64,000 nucleotides of DNA from positions 372,001 through 436,000 of the forward strand of contig JAHCJP010000001.1 in the NCBI GenBank assembly GCA_026126205.1, written 5' to 3'. The stretch is from Maricaulaceae bacterium (GTDB lineage Bacteria; Pseudomonadota; Alphaproteobacteria; Caulobacterales; Maricaulaceae). A program made the translations under genes and the position numbers. This document shows positions 18,929 through 28,822 of this stretch, in pieces. Below the pieces are notes generated by a model that did no database searches, had not been told where the DNA came from, and saw only the letters and a program-made list of their open reading frames with translations. Within the stretch, counting starts at the first letter, position 1. The number at the start of each line of letters is the position of its first letter.

Positions 18929-21022
18929 TCAATCCGCCCCTTCTCCCGCCGTCCATGGCCGTGCGCCGCGCGCACTCTCGACGCTGCGGATGCGGGTTAT
19001 GCGCCCGTCGCTAATCCAGAATTCCATCGCACCTTCCCTCGCCCGCGCCCTTGCATCGAGCAGCCGCGCGCCGCACTGCGCCCGCATCAGCGGCGCAATC
19101 CGGTCGCGTGCGATCACCAGATCCGCCGTCCGGCAGTCTTCCGCTACGGCTTCCGCGGTTTGCGGCAGGGCGACAAGCAAGCCCCTCACCCGGCCGGTGC
19201 AGCCCGCCGCATCACAGGAAAGTCCCTCGCTGCCCGGCGCGCCCTGGACGCCGGCGCGCTGCAACGCCGCCGCCGCGGCGAAGCGAGACCGCCGCCGGTC
19301 GCTGACCGCCCAGCCCCCCTCTTCCCCTTGCGCGGTCTCGAAACGCGCCACGGCCACTCCGCCCTCGGTGATGACCAGATGCGGTCTTTCGGCGCCGGCC
19401 CAGAATGCGATCGCGCCCGCCATCACCATGAACCCCAGCAGCCGCCAGGCCCCCTTCATCGCCGCCGCCAGCGCAAAACCCAGCGCATAGACGGGCAAGG
19501 CGCCGCCCGCGCCCGCGGGCATCGGCGCCAGCGCGCCGGGCCGGGCGCTGGTCCACTCGGCGATGTCCATGACCACGGCCATGGTCTTGTTCATCACCCA
19601 CAGGGGAACCCCCTCCAGCCCCACCGGCATCAGCGCCAGAGCGAACGCCCCCGCGGGCATCACGCCCAGCGAAAACACCGGCATGGCGGCGAGATTGGCC
19701 CAGAAGCCGTAGACCGCCATGCGATTGAAATGAAACGCGGCCAGCCCGCCGGTGGCGAGGCCGGCCACCAGGCTGGAAACCACCAGCGCGCTGACGAAGC
19801 GGCGGGGGCCCATCATCCAGTCCGGCGTGATGTAATAAGCCGGGCGCCGGTCGCGCAGCCAGGTAAACGCCGCCACCAGCGCCGCGGCGGCGGCGAAAGA
19901 CATCTGGAAGCCCGCCATCACGACCGATTCCGGTTTCATCGCCAGCACCACGAAGGCCGAGACCGCCACCGTGCGCATCGAGATCGCCCGCCGCCCCAGC
20001 AACAACGCCGCGAAGAAGGCCGCGGCCATGATGAAGGCGCGCTGGGTGGGAATCGCCGCCCCGGTCAGCACCAGATAGGCGGCGGCGCAAATCAGCGCGA
20101 TCAGTGCGGCTGGCCGCCGTGAATCGATGCGCCGCCCCAGCGGCTCGACCGCCGCGATCAGCGCGCTGACGAAAAAGAACACCCCGCCGGCGAACAGCGC
20201 CATGTGCAGGCCGGAGATGGCGAGGATATGCCCGAGGCCGGAATTGCGCAGCGCCTCCGCCGCCTGCGGCGTGATACCGGACCGGTCGCCGGTGACCAGC
20301 GCGGCGGCCACGCCGCCGGTGCGCTCCGGCGATTGCGACCGCACGCGCTCGGCCAGCGTCCAGCGCAGGCGGGACAGCGCGCGGGCGAACCGGTCCTGTC
20401 CGGCGCCCGCTTCCGCCGCCTGCAGTGGCGCGATGGCGTATCCTGTCGCCCCCAGCCCGTCGAACCAGGCCGCGAACTGCCCATCATAACCGCCGGGCGC
20501 GACAGGCCGCGGCGGCGGACCCAGCACGGCGCGGCCGCGCACGTAATCACCGGGCTGGAAATCCTCCCGCGCCGCCAGTACGCGGATGCGCCGGGGCGCA
20601 TTGTCCACGCCCTGCAAGCGCGAGACGCGGATGATCAGCCGGTCGCGCCCGCGCGCCCGCTGCACGGTTTCGATCCAGCCTTCGAAGCTGCGCGCCTCGG
20701 TGCTAGCCGCGACCGGCGGCTGGCCGGCGGCGTGCGTACGGTGATGGGCGCGGGCGTAACCAGCCGCCAGGGCGGCGCAGAGGATGAGCATGAACCATAG
20801 CCGCGCCTGCACACGCAGAATCAATGCGGCGGCCAGCAGCCCCGCCGTCGCCGCCAGTGCAACCGTCCCTGACCAGCCCGGCGGCTCTGCGCCCAACCCG
20901 AAGTACGCCGCCGCCCCGGCGGCGAAGGCGACCGGCGCCCACAGCACGGCATGCGCAGGCGTCGGCGATGCCCGCACAGCTTCGCGCAGCTGACCCCCGA
21001 CCCAGGCCGTCGCGGCCCTCAT
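18929..21022 (-). CDS. comEC: ComEC/Rec2 family DNA-uptake membrane protein
   Basis: A polytopic membrane protein of about 697 residues from ATG 21022 (the frame stays open to 21106). The N-terminus has several helices and a soluble OB-like segment (SFEGWIETVQRARG; DYVRGRAVLGPPPRP), followed by the Competence domain with LGHILAISGLHMALFAGG, TGAAIPTQRAFIM and many helices. The C-terminal about 150 residues (from about 555) resemble a degenerate beta-lactamase-like region but lack any HxHxDH motif, as is usual for this class's ComEC. It would form the inner-membrane channel for single-stranded DNA during transformation. It is convergent with lexA (23-base gap) and divergent from gltX. Confidence 0.88.
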   Translation of the reverse strand: MRAATAWVGGQLREAVRASPTPAHAVLWAPVAFAAGAAAYFGLGAEPPGWSGTVALAATAGLLAAALILRVQARLWFMLILCAALAAGYARAHHRTHAAGQPPVAASTEARSFEGWIETVQRARGRDRLIIRVSRLQGVDNAPRRIRVLAAREDFQPGDYVRGRAVLGPPPRPVAPGGYDGQFAAWFDGLGATGYAIAPLQAAEAGAGQDRFARALSRLRWTLAERVRSQSPERTGGVAAALVTGDRSGITPQAAEALRNSGLGHILAISGLHMALFAGGVFFFVSALIAAVEPLGRRIDSRRPAALIALICAAAYLVLTGAAIPTQRAFIMAAAFFAALLLGRRAISMRTVAVSAFVVLAMKPESVVMAGFQMSFAAAAALVAAFTWLRDRRPAYYITPDWMMGPRRFVSALVVSSLVAGLATGGLAAFHFNRMAVYGFWANLAAMPVFSLGVMPAGAFALALMPVGLEGVPLWVMNKTMAVVMDIAEWTSARPGALAPMPAGAGGALPVYALGFALAAAMKGAWRLLGFMVMAGAIAFWAGAERPHLVITEGGVAVARFETAQGEEGGWAVSDRRRSRFAAAAALQRAGVQGAPGSEGLSCDAAGCTGRVRGLLVALPQTAEAVAEDCRTADLVIARDRIAPLMRAQCGARLLDARARAREGAMEFWISDGRITRIRSVESARGARPWTAGEGAD

Positions 21023-21096
21023 CCCTGCCCCGGCTGTCGCATGTGAACGCCGTTCGCCTTTCCTTGCGCTCGGCACTATGCCATGCCGTGCGGCGC

Positions 21097-22563
21097 ATGG
21101 TATCAACCTCGCTTACGCCGCAGCGCAGCATTCATTCGCAAGTGCAAAAAGCCAAAGCAGATATCGTTACGCGTTTCGCGCCCTCGCCCACCGGTTACCT
21201 TCACATCGGCGGCGCACGCACGGCGCTGTTCAACTGGCTGTACGCGCGCGGGCGGGGCGGAAAATTCCTGCTGCGGATCGAGGACACCGACCGCGAACGC
21301 TCCACGCAGGACGCGGTGGACGCCATTATTGACGGTTTGCGGTGGCTCGGCCTCGACTGGGATGGCGAACCGCTCTCCCAGCACGCGCGCGCGGACCGGC
21401 ACCGCGAGGCTGCGGAGACGCTGCTGGCGAAAGGCGCAGCGTTTCGCTGCTTCTGCACGCCGGACGAGATCGAGACGCTGCGCCGGCAGGCGTTCGACGC
21501 GGGCCGCGCCCTGCGCTCGCCCTGGCGCGACCGCGACCCGGCCGAAGCGCCGGCGGGCGCGGCCTTCACGGTGCGTTTCCGCGCCGGGCATGACGACGTG
21601 CTCATCGACGATGCCGTGCAGGGCGCGGTCCGCTGGGCCGGCAAGGAATTCGACGACCTGGTGATCCTGCGCAGCGATGGCGCGCCGACCTATAATTTCG
21701 CCGTGGTGGTCGACGACCATGACATGGGCGTGACGCACGTGATCCGCGGCGACGACCACCTGGTCAACGCCGGGCGCCAGGCGCAGATCTATGATGCCTT
21801 CGGCTGGCCGCGGCCGCGGTTCGCGCATGTGCCGCTGATCCACGGCCCGGACGGCAAGAAGCTGTCGAAACGCCATGGCGCGCTGGGCGTCGAGGCCTAT
21901 CGCGACATGGGCTACCTGCCGGAAGGGCTGCGCAACTATCTGCTTCGCCTCGGCTGGTCGCATGGCGACCAGGAGCTGTTCACCACCGCAGAGGCGCTGG
22001 CCGCTTTCGATCTCGCCGGTCTCAACAAAGCGCCGGCGCGGCTCGACTTCGACAAGATGGCCAGCGTCAACGCCCATCACATGAAACTGGCCGACGATGC
22101 GCGACTGACAGATCTGCTGATTGAGCGCCTGACCGGCGATCCCGAGGCCGCTGCCTTTGCGCCGGACGTTCTGCGCGCGCGTCTACTGGCCGCCATGGGG
22201 CTGTTGAAAACCCGCGCCCCCACCCTCGCGGAGCTGAAGGAACAGGCCTATTTTCTCTACCGGAAGCGGCCTTTTGCAACCGACGCCAAAGCCGCCAAAG
22301 CGCTGGACGCCGACGCCCTCGCCCGCCTGATACGGCTGCGCGCGGCGCTGGCGACGCAAGACGAGTGGACGGAGGCGGCGCTGCACGAGGCGCTGAAAGC
22401 GTTCGCCGAAGCTGAACAGGTCGGCTTTGGAAAGATCGGGGCGCCGCTGCGCGCCGCCTTGACCGGAGGCGCGCCCGCGCCCGACCTTTCGGCGGTATTG
22501 TCGCTGCTTGGCAGAGACGAATCGCTGGCCAGACTGGATGATGCAACAAACGCCGCGGGTTGA
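21097..22563 (+). CDS. gltX: Glutamate--tRNA ligase
   Basis: A class-I aminoacyl-tRNA synthetase charging tRNA-Glu. The HIGH-like motif is in RFAPSPTGYLHIGG and the KMSKS-like motif is KKLSKRHGALGVEAYRDMGYLPE; VIRGDDHLVNAGRQ lies between. From ATG 21097 it is 488 residues; GTG 21142 would remove 15 non-conserved residues and is an equally possible start, as neither has a clear ribosome site. GlnRS is absent from most Alphaproteobacteria, so this or a paralogue probably also makes Glu-tRNA-Gln for GatCAB. It precedes gltA, the usual order in this class. Confidence 0.93.
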   Translation: MVSTSLTPQRSIHSQVQKAKADIVTRFAPSPTGYLHIGGARTALFNWLYARGRGGKFLLRIEDTDRERSTQDAVDAIIDGLRWLGLDWDGEPLSQHARADRHREAAETLLAKGAAFRCFCTPDEIETLRRQAFDAGRALRSPWRDRDPAEAPAGAAFTVRFRAGHDDVLIDDAVQGAVRWAGKEFDDLVILRSDGAPTYNFAVVVDDHDMGVTHVIRGDDHLVNAGRQAQIYDAFGWPRPRFAHVPLIHGPDGKKLSKRHGALGVEAYRDMGYLPEGLRNYLLRLGWSHGDQELFTTAEALAAFDLAGLNKAPARLDFDKMASVNAHHMKLADDARLTDLLIERLTGDPEAAAFAPDVLRARLLAAMGLLKTRAPTLAELKEQAYFLYRKRPFATDAKAAKALDADALARLIRLRAALATQDEWTEAALHEALKAFAEAEQVGFGKIGAPLRAALTGGAPAPDLSAVLSLLGRDESLARLDDATNAAG

Positions 22564-22593
22564 TCCCCGCCGCGCCAGGAACGAGGTGCTGAC

Positions 22594-23901
22594 ATGTGGG
22601 AGAGCAAGGCCAGGCCGGAGGGCGCCGCGACGCTGACCGTGAACGGCAAGACCGTGGAGCTTCCGGTGATCAAGGGCTCCGTCGGGCCGGACGTGCTGGA
22701 CATCCGCAATCTCTACCGGGACACCGGCATGTTCACCTATGACCCCGGCTTCACATCCACCGGATCATGCGAATCCCAGATTACCTATATCGACGGCGAC
22801 GCCGGGATATTGCTCTATCGCGGCTACCCCATCGACCAGCTCGCCGAGAAATCGAGCTTCATCGAGGTCTGTTACCTGCTGCTGCATGGCGAACTGCCAA
22901 CCCAGGAGGAGCTGAAAACCTTCGACTGGACGATCCGCCGCCACACCATGCTTCACGACCAGTTCGACCAGTTCTTCCGCGGCTTCCGCCGCGACGCGCA
23001 CCCGATGGCGGTGATGGTGGGCACCGTGGGGGCTCTGTCGGCCTTCTACCATGACTCGACCGACATCAATGACCCGAAGGCGCGCACGGTGGCCAGCCAC
23101 CGCATGATCGCGAAAATGCCCACCATCGCCGCCCGCGCCTACAAATACTCCGCCGGTCAGCCCTTCATCAGCCCGCGCAACGAGCTGGATTACGCCTCCA
23201 ACTTCCTGAGAATGTGCTTCGCTGTTCCGGCGGAAGACTATGAAACAAATCATGTTCTGGCGCGCGCCATGGATCGGATTTTCATCCTCCACGCCGACCA
23301 TGAACAGAACGCCTCCACCTCCACCGTGCGTCTCGCCGGTTCTTCCGGCGCCAATCCCTTCGCCTGCATCGCGGCCGGCATCGCCAGCCTGTGGGGCCCG
23401 GCCCATGGCGGCGCCAACGAGGCGGCGCTGAACATGCTGGAGGAGATTGGCACGGTCGACCGGATCCCGGAATTCATCAGGCGCGCCAAGGACAAGAACG
23501 ACCCCTTCCGCCTGATGGGCTTCGGGCACCGCGTCTACAAGAACTACGACCCGCGCGCCAAGGTCATGCAGAAGACCTGTCACGAGGTGCTGGACGTGCT
23601 GGGCGTGCGCGACGAACCGTTGCTGAAAGTGGCGATGGAACTGGAGAAAATCGCCCTGGAGGACGAGTACTTCATCGAGAAAAAGCTCTATCCGAACATC
23701 GACTTCTATTCCGGCATCACCCTGCGGGCGATGGGCTTTCCGACCGAGATGTTCACCGTGCTGTTCGCGCTGGCCCGCACCGTCGGCTGGATCGCGCAAT
23801 GGTCGGAGATGGTCGAGGACCCCAGCCAGCGCATCGGCCGCCCGCGCCAGCTGTTCACCGGCGCGACCGAGCGCGACTACGTTCCGCTGTCCAGCCGCTG
23901 A
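22594..23901 (+). CDS. gltA: Citrate synthase
   Basis: A 435-residue type-II citrate synthase condensing oxaloacetate and acetyl-CoA, the entry to the TCA cycle. Catalytic regions: [12 protein letters not shown] (His), [17 protein letters not shown] (His) and [14 protein letters not shown] (Asp). The N-terminal Ile/Asp-rich strand [18 protein letters not shown] segment is in place. ATG 22594 has GAGG at 22582-22585 upstream. The last 25 bases overlap, tail to tail, with lpxB on the other strand. Confidence 0.97.
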   Translation: MWESKARPEGAATLTVNGKTVELPVIKGSVGPDVLDIRNLYRDTGMFTYDPGFTSTGSCESQITYIDGDAGILLYRGYPIDQLAEKSSFIEVCYLLLHGELPTQEELKTFDWTIRRHTMLHDQFDQFFRGFRRDAHPMAVMVGTVGALSAFYHDSTDINDPKARTVASHRMIAKMPTIAARAYKYSAGQPFISPRNELDYASNFLRMCFAVPAEDYETNHVLARAMDRIFILHADHEQNASTSTVRLAGSSGANPFACIAAGIASLWGPAHGGANEAALNMLEEIGTVDRIPEFIRRAKDKNDPFRLMGFGHRVYKNYDPRAKVMQKTCHEVLDVLGVRDEPLLKVAMELEKIALEDEYFIEKKLYPNIDFYSGITLRAMGFPTEMFTVLFALARTVGWIAQWSEMVEDPSQRIGRPRQLFTGATERDYVPLSSR

Positions 23902-25067
23902 CCGGGCCGGGCAAGCAGCGCGATCACCGCTTCGGCCGCCTTGTCTGCGGCCCGCCCCTCGCCGCGCATTTCCGTCGTAATCGCGCGCAGCAGGCGCGCG
24001 GTTTCTTCGCGGCCATCCGGATCTGAAAGGATGGCGCCGGCCGCGCGGGCCAGATTGGCGCCCGTGCAGCGAGTCTGCACGTATTCCGGGACCAGCTCGC
24101 GCCCGGCGGCGATATTCACCAGGCTGATATAACGCGTGCGCAGCAGGAACAGCGCGCGCGCCACCGTCCAGGTGACCCAGCCGACGCGATAGGCGGCGAC
24201 GCTGGGAACACCAGCCAGAGACAGCTCCGTCACCACGGTGCCTGAACAGGCCAGTGCCGCGTCTCCGGCGGCGAAGGCGCTCGCTTTCTCATCCTCGCCC
24301 ACGACCACCGCGCCGTCGAAGCGCGTATCGGCGGCGATTTTCGCCCGCGCCGCGTCCTCGATCGATCCGGCCAGCGGCACGATGACGCGCAGGCCGGGGC
24401 GCGCACCGCGCAGGCGCTTCACTGCATCCGCGAAGGGTTCATAGAGCCGGCGCAATTCTGATGACCGGCTGCCGAACAACACCAGCAGCGCCTCGTCATC
24501 CGGCGACAGCCCGTGCCGTTTCCGGAAACCGGGGCGATCCCCCCGCCCTTCCCGCTCCAGCGCGGGATTGCCGACGAAAACGGTCGGCAGGCCCTCGCGT
24601 TCGAAATACGGCGCGTCGAAACTGTGGATGGTCAGCAGCCGGTCAGTGACGCGGGCCAGCGCGCGCGCACGTTCCGGCCGCGACGCCCACACCTGCGGGC
24701 CGACATATTTGACCACCTTCACATCGGGCAGGCGGGCCTTCAGGGCTTTTGCGACACGGATGGAAAACCCCCAGGAATCGATCAGCACCGCGGCGTCGGG
24801 CCGGAACGCCTCGGCCGCGGCGATGGTTTCCTCCACCCGGCGCAGGACGCGGCCATAGACTTTCAGCCCGTCAAACAGGCCCAGGATCGACAGATCGCTG
24901 ATGTCGAACAGCGGCGGCATCCCTTCGGCGGCCATCGCTGCGCCGCCGACGCCGGCGAATTCCACGGCGGCGCCCAGGCGCGCGCGCATGGCGCGCATCA
25001 GTTCGGTGCCCAGCATGTCGCCAGACCGTTCGGCCGCGACCAGAAAGATGCGCGCCGGCGCGCTCAT
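23877..25067 (-). CDS. lpxB: Lipid-A-disaccharide synthase
   Basis: A 396-residue GT-B glycosyltransferase joining UDP-2,3-diacylglucosamine and lipid X to form the tetra-acyl disaccharide of lipid A, at the inner leaflet. Family signatures: [15 protein letters not shown] at the N-terminus (with ERSGD for the GEASGD motif), [34 protein letters not shown] and [22 protein letters not shown]. It overlaps lpxI by four bases (ATGA) and ends the lpxD-fabZ-lpxA-lpxI-lpxB run. Its 3' end overlaps gltA antisense by 25 bases. Confidence 0.96.
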   Translation of the reverse strand: MSAPARIFLVAAERSGDMLGTELMRAMRARLGAAVEFAGVGGAAMAAEGMPPLFDISDLSILGLFDGLKVYGRVLRRVEETIAAAEAFRPDAAVLIDSWGFSIRVAKALKARLPDVKVVKYVGPQVWASRPERARALARVTDRLLTIHSFDAPYFEREGLPTVFVGNPALEREGRGDRPGFRKRHGLSPDDEALLVLFGSRSSELRRLYEPFADAVKRLRGARPGLRVIVPLAGSIEDAARAKIAADTRFDGAVVVGEDEKASAFAAGDAALACSGTVVTELSLAGVPSVAAYRVGWVTWTVARALFLLRTRYISLVNIAAGRELVPEYVQTRCTGANLARAAGAILSDPDGREETARLLRAITTEMRGEGRAADKAAEAVIALLARPGQRLDSGT

Positions 25068-25936
25068 TCGCCGTCCGGCGCGAGGGCGATCACGAACACG
25101 CCTGCAGCGTCAGCCAGCTTCAGCATCCGCGCGCGGTCCAGGACCAGCGCCCCGCCCGCCTCCACCGCGATACCGGCCAGGCCCGCCGCCGCCGCGTTCT
25201 CCACCGTCGCCGCGCCGATCACCGGCAGGTCCACGCGGCGTTCCTGCACCGGTTTCGGCGCCTTGCCGAGCACCCCGCGGCGCCTACGCTCGCCACCCCT
25301 TAGGGCCTCCGGAAGCTCCGCCACCCGGCGCAGCATGGCGTCGGTGCCTTCCTGCGCCTCCACCGCCAGCACCAGGCCGTCGCAGACCACGGCGCCCTGG
25401 CCGATGTCGAGCGCGCCAGACGCCCGCGCCGTGACCAGGGCCTTGCGGGCGTCCGCGATGCCCGCCTCCCCGGGCTGAATGCCTCCAAGAACACCGGGCG
25501 CGGGAACGGCGTCACGCAGCGCTTCATCGGCGCCGACAATGGTGAAACCTTCTTCCTCGAAGCGGTTGAGGATGACGCGCAACAGGGCGTCGTCGCCCTT
25601 GCGGCCGGCGGCGGCCAGTTGCGGCAGCAACAACGCGGTGGCGGTGTCGAGATTCTTAAGCGATGCGAAGTCCGGCCGCTTAACCACGCCCGCGAAACAC
25701 ACCGCGTCGCAGCCCGCCTCGCGCAGGCGTTTGAAGACGCGGCCGATCTCTGTGATGTCGAACGTCGCGGTGTCGAAGCCTTCAAAGCCTTCGTCGCAGA
25801 ACCCTTTCACGCGGATGACGAAAGGGGCTTCTTCGCCTCCGTTCTGAGCCTGCGCGACCAGCGCTGGAAGCCGGCCGCCCCCGGCGATGATCCCCAGCCT
25901 TCTCCAGCGGGGCGCATCTGCCGCGCCCTCAGTCAT
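25064..25936 (-). CDS. lpxI: UDP-2,3-diacylglucosamine diphosphatase LpxI
   Basis: A 290-residue DUF1009 protein. LpxI hydrolyses UDP-2,3-diacylglucosamine to lipid X and UMP, replacing LpxH in Alphaproteobacteria. Visible landmarks are the N-terminal [30 protein letters not shown], and a C-terminal [15 protein letters not shown] segment with GIAVEAGG. It lies exactly between lpxA (8-base overlap) and lpxB (4-base overlap), the place where this reaction is needed in the pathway. Confidence 0.94.
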   Translation of the reverse strand: MTEGAADAPRWRRLGIIAGGGRLPALVAQAQNGGEEAPFVIRVKGFCDEGFEGFDTATFDITEIGRVFKRLREAGCDAVCFAGVVKRPDFASLKNLDTATALLLPQLAAAGRKGDDALLRVILNRFEEEGFTIVGADEALRDAVPAPGVLGGIQPGEAGIADARKALVTARASGALDIGQGAVVCDGLVLAVEAQEGTDAMLRRVAELPEALRGGERRRRGVLGKAPKPVQERRVDLPVIGAATVENAAAAGLAGIAVEAGGALVLDRARMLKLADAAGVFVIALAPDGE

Positions 25937-26720
25937 TGGGCAGACAGATCGGCCGGCTGGCGTCGGCGCGGATGAAGTCGATAATCTCCATCACCGGCGC
26001 ATTATTGGAAAACAACCGCGCCACGTCGTCGACGCGCTCCTGGAAGGTGCCCTCGGCGGCGAACAGCAGGCGATAGGCCGCGCGCAATTCGCGAATTGTG
26101 TCGCGGGCGAAACCGCGCCGCTTCAGTCCGATCACGTTCAATCCCGAGAGATGCGCATGCACGCCGAACACCGAGCCATAGGGGATCACGTCCCCCACCA
26201 CCGCCGACAGGCCGCCGACGAAGGCGTGCCGGCCGATACGGCTGTACTGGTGCGCGGCGGCGAGGCCGCCCATGATCACATGATCGCCGACCACCGTGCT
26301 GCCGCCCAGGGTCGCGTTGTTGGCGAAAACCACCCTGTCGCCGACGATGCAATCGTGCGCCACATGCGCGCCGACCATGAAGAAACCGTCATCGCCTACG
26401 CGCGTTTCACCGCGGCCGAAGCCGGTTCCGGGATGCATGGTGGCATGTTCGCGGATCACATTGCGCTTGCCGATGATCAGACGGGTGTCCTCGCCCTTGT
26501 ACTTGAAATCCTGCGGCGGATGGCCCAGCACGGCGAAGGGGTAGACCATCGTGTCCTCGCCGACCTCCACATCGCCGGCGATGGTGACCTGGGAGATCAG
26601 CCGCACTCGGTCGCGCAGTTTCGCCTTCGGGCCGACCAGGCAGAACGGTCCGATCTCGACGCCTTCGCCGATCTCGGCGCCATCCTCGACGATGGCCGTG
26701 GGATGGATCTTCGCGCTCAT
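25929..26720 (-). CDS. lpxA: UDP-N-acetylglucosamine acyltransferase
   Basis: A 263-residue left-handed beta-helix enzyme making the first acyl transfer of lipid A synthesis from acyl-ACP. The start is ATG 26720 ([20 protein letters not shown]), overlapping the fabZ stop as ATGA; a longer frame to 26750 is not needed. Hexapeptide repeats run over the first about 190 residues and the catalytic His is in the [14 protein letters not shown] region (H in [13 protein letters not shown] area). A C-terminal helical domain follows. Confidence 0.96.
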   Translation of the reverse strand: MSAKIHPTAIVEDGAEIGEGVEIGPFCLVGPKAKLRDRVRLISQVTIAGDVEVGEDTMVYPFAVLGHPPQDFKYKGEDTRLIIGKRNVIREHATMHPGTGFGRGETRVGDDGFFMVGAHVAHDCIVGDRVVFANNATLGGSTVVGDHVIMGGLAAAHQYSRIGRHAFVGGLSAVVGDVIPYGSVFGVHAHLSGLNVIGLKRRGFARDTIRELRAAYRLLFAAEGTFQERVDDVARLFSNNAPVMEIIDFIRADASRPICLPND

Positions 26721-27187
26721 AGGTCCATCGCTTTCGCTGCAAATTCGCATTGGGCGGCGCGCTGTCCGTCGACCAGCGCCATGCCGGTGTATTTGAACAC
26801 GCCGTGCCGGGCGTAGGTGACTTCCACCTTCAGTTCCAGAACGTCGCCGGGCCGCACCGGGCGGCGGAAACGCGCATTGTCGACGCTCATGAACAGGATC
26901 ACGGTCTTGCCGGTGTCGGCGTTAAGCGTCTTCGACATCAGCAGCGCCCCGGCCTGGGCCAGGGCCTCGATAATCAGCACGCCGGGCATCACCGGATTGC
27001 CGGGGAAATGGCCGGGAAAGAACGGCTCGTTCGCCGTCACGCACTTGATTCCGGTGATCGATTTGCCGGGAATATAATCCTCGGCCCGGTCGACCAGCAG
27101 GAACGGATAGCGATGCGGCAGCCGCCGCAATATCTCGTCTGGACCTATGGCCTCGCCGGCGGCCGCTTGCGTTTCAGCCTCGCTCAT
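26717..27187 (-). CDS. fabZ: 3-hydroxyacyl-[acyl-carrier-protein] dehydratase FabZ
   Basis: A 156-residue hot-dog-fold dehydratase of fatty acid synthesis. Key segments are [42 protein letters not shown] (catalytic His and, in the helix, Glu) and [17 protein letters not shown]. Its position between lpxD and lpxA reflects the shared 3-hydroxyacyl-ACP pool of FabZ and the Lpx acyltransferases. It overlaps both neighbours by four bases. Confidence 0.97.
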   Translation of the reverse strand: MSEAETQAAAGEAIGPDEILRRLPHRYPFLLVDRAEDYIPGKSITGIKCVTANEPFFPGHFPGNPVMPGVLIIEALAQAGALLMSKTLNADTGKTVILFMSVDNARFRRPVRPGDVLELKVEVTYARHGVFKYTGMALVDGQRAAQCEFAAKAMDL

Positions 27188-28218
27188 CCCTCACGCCCCT
27201 CGCGCCTTGTTCCGCCTTTCGCCAGCCGCCGCAGCGCCGCTACCTGGCGCAAATGATCGCGCACCGGCTGGGCAGGAGAACCGGACCATACTGCGCCCGC
27301 CGGCACGTCTGAAAATACCTCGGCGCCGCCGCCTAGCTGCGCCCCGTCGCCGATGGCGACATGGTCCGCCACGCCTACGCGGCCGCCGAAGATGACGCCC
27401 CGGCCGATCGTTACGCTGCCCGACACCCCGGCGAAGGCGGCGAAGACGCAGCCGTCGCCGAGCGTGACGTTGTGCGCGATATGGCCGAAGTTATCTATCT
27501 TGCATTCCGCCCCGATCACGGTGTCCGCAAACAGACCCCGGTCGATGGCGCAATGCGCGCCGATGCGCGCGCCGCGCCCGATCCGCACCCGCCCGAAATG
27601 CGGCACGTCGACCGGTCCGTCCGGGCCCAGCGCCACGCCGAACCCGGCCTGGCCGACCGCGGCCCCGGCCCCGATCCTGACGCCGTCATCCAGCAGTGCG
27701 CAGGCGATGCTGGCCCCCGGGCCGATCTCCGCGCCCGCTCCGATAATGACCCCGGGACCGATCACCGCCCCCGGCCCGATCGACGCACCGGCGCCGATTT
27801 CCGCCCCCTCGCCGATCATCGCGCCGGGATAGATCCGCGCGCCGTCGCCGATGCGGGCCTCGGACGAGACCGGCGGATCGGTCTGCAGGGCGCGTTCACG
27901 CACCAGGCGCGCCGCCAGCCGCGCGAACGCCGCCCGCGGCGCCGGTGACATCATCACCTGCGCGCCTGCGGCTGCGGCCGCCTCCGCCATTTGCGGTTTG
28001 ACGATGAATACGCAGCCGGCCGGAACGCGAACGCCGGCCCCGATAAGGCCGGCGTTCTCTGCGTAGGAAAGGCTTTCCGGTTCAGGCGCCCCGGCGGCGG
28101 CGACGCCGCTTATCCGTGCGGCGGCGTCGGCCGAGGCGTGAAGAGACGCGCCACACAGGGCCGCAGCGTCTGCAAGGGTCAGCGGGCCGAGCCGCTCGTA
28201 AAACCTCGGATCGGCCAC
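27184..28218 (-). CDS. lpxD: UDP-3-O-acylglucosamine N-acyltransferase
   Basis: A 344-residue trimeric beta-helix acyltransferase adding the N-linked acyl chain in lipid A synthesis. A uridine-binding N-terminal domain (about 1-100) leads into a long run of hexapeptide repeats (IGDGARIYPGAMIGEGAEIG onward). The catalytic His is in DNFGHIAHNVTLG. A C-terminal helix (PVRDHLRQVAALRRLAKG) follows. It lies between skp (18-base gap) and fabZ (ATGA overlap). Confidence 0.96.
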   Translation of the reverse strand: MADPRFYERLGPLTLADAAALCGASLHASADAAARISGVAAAGAPEPESLSYAENAGLIGAGVRVPAGCVFIVKPQMAEAAAAAGAQVMMSPAPRAAFARLAARLVRERALQTDPPVSSEARIGDGARIYPGAMIGEGAEIGAGASIGPGAVIGPGVIIGAGAEIGPGASIACALLDDGVRIGAGAAVGQAGFGVALGPDGPVDVPHFGRVRIGRGARIGAHCAIDRGLFADTVIGAECKIDNFGHIAHNVTLGDGCVFAAFAGVSGSVTIGRGVIFGGRVGVADHVAIGDGAQLGGGAEVFSDVPAGAVWSGSPAQPVRDHLRQVAALRRLAKGGTRREGREG

Positions 28219-28236
28219 TGCTGCATCGCCCCGTGA

Positions 28237-28821
28237 CTATTGCTGCTGTTGCCCTTGCTGCAAGCGGACGCGGTTGACCGGCGTCGTGGTGATGCGCTGG
28301 TTGAGGCGCTCGATCACCGAGGCGGTGATGTCGACCGACTCATGCGCATAGACCAGCTGGCTGCGATCGATCAGGACCTGGGCGCCGCGCTCGCTGACGA
28401 TTTCCTGAAGCACGACTTCAAGCGCCTCCATCACCGGGCGCAGGGCCTGGCGTTCGGTCGCCACCAGCTCGTTGGCGCGCAGGCGCCGGGTGGCCTCGAA
28501 TTGCTGGGCCTGCTGGTTCAGGGTCTGAATGCGCTGCATCAGGTCCTGGCGCTGCTGGATGGCTTCCGGCGTCAGCGCCGAGGTTTCGGCGGTCAGGCGT
28601 TCGTTTTCTTCCTGCAGCGGACGGCCCATCGCCGCCAGCTCCTCGTCCACCTGCCGGGTCAGCGCCTCGATTTGCTGGCCGATATGCCGGCCGACGGCGC
28701 TCTCCGCGAGAATCCGCTCCTCGCTGATCACGAGAACATTGGTCTGTGCGTTCGCCGGGGCTGCGGCCGCGAACAGGGTCGCGACGACGGCGAAAATCCA
28801 CAGGGGATTGCGATGTTGCAT
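28237..28821 (-). CDS. skp: OmpH/Skp family periplasmic chaperone
   Basis: A 194-residue protein with a signal peptide (1-25, cleavage after APANA) and a long coiled-coil region (about 45-130: EALTRQVDEELAAMGR and onward) typical of the jellyfish-shaped Skp trimer, which holds unfolded outer-membrane proteins for BamA. The C-terminal beta part includes VLIDRSQLVYAHESVDIT. The ATG at 28821 lies one base after the bamA stop codon, so translation is probably coupled. A Gln-rich tail (LQQGQQQQ) ends the protein. Confidence 0.92.
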   Translation of the reverse strand: MQHRNPLWIFAVVATLFAAAAPANAQTNVLVISEERILAESAVGRHIGQQIEALTRQVDEELAAMGRPLQEENERLTAETSALTPEAIQQRQDLMQRIQTLNQQAQQFEATRRLRANELVATERQALRPVMEALEVVLQEIVSERGAQVLIDRSQLVYAHESVDITASVIERLNQRITTTPVNRVRLQQGQQQQ

Positions 28822-28822
28822 T

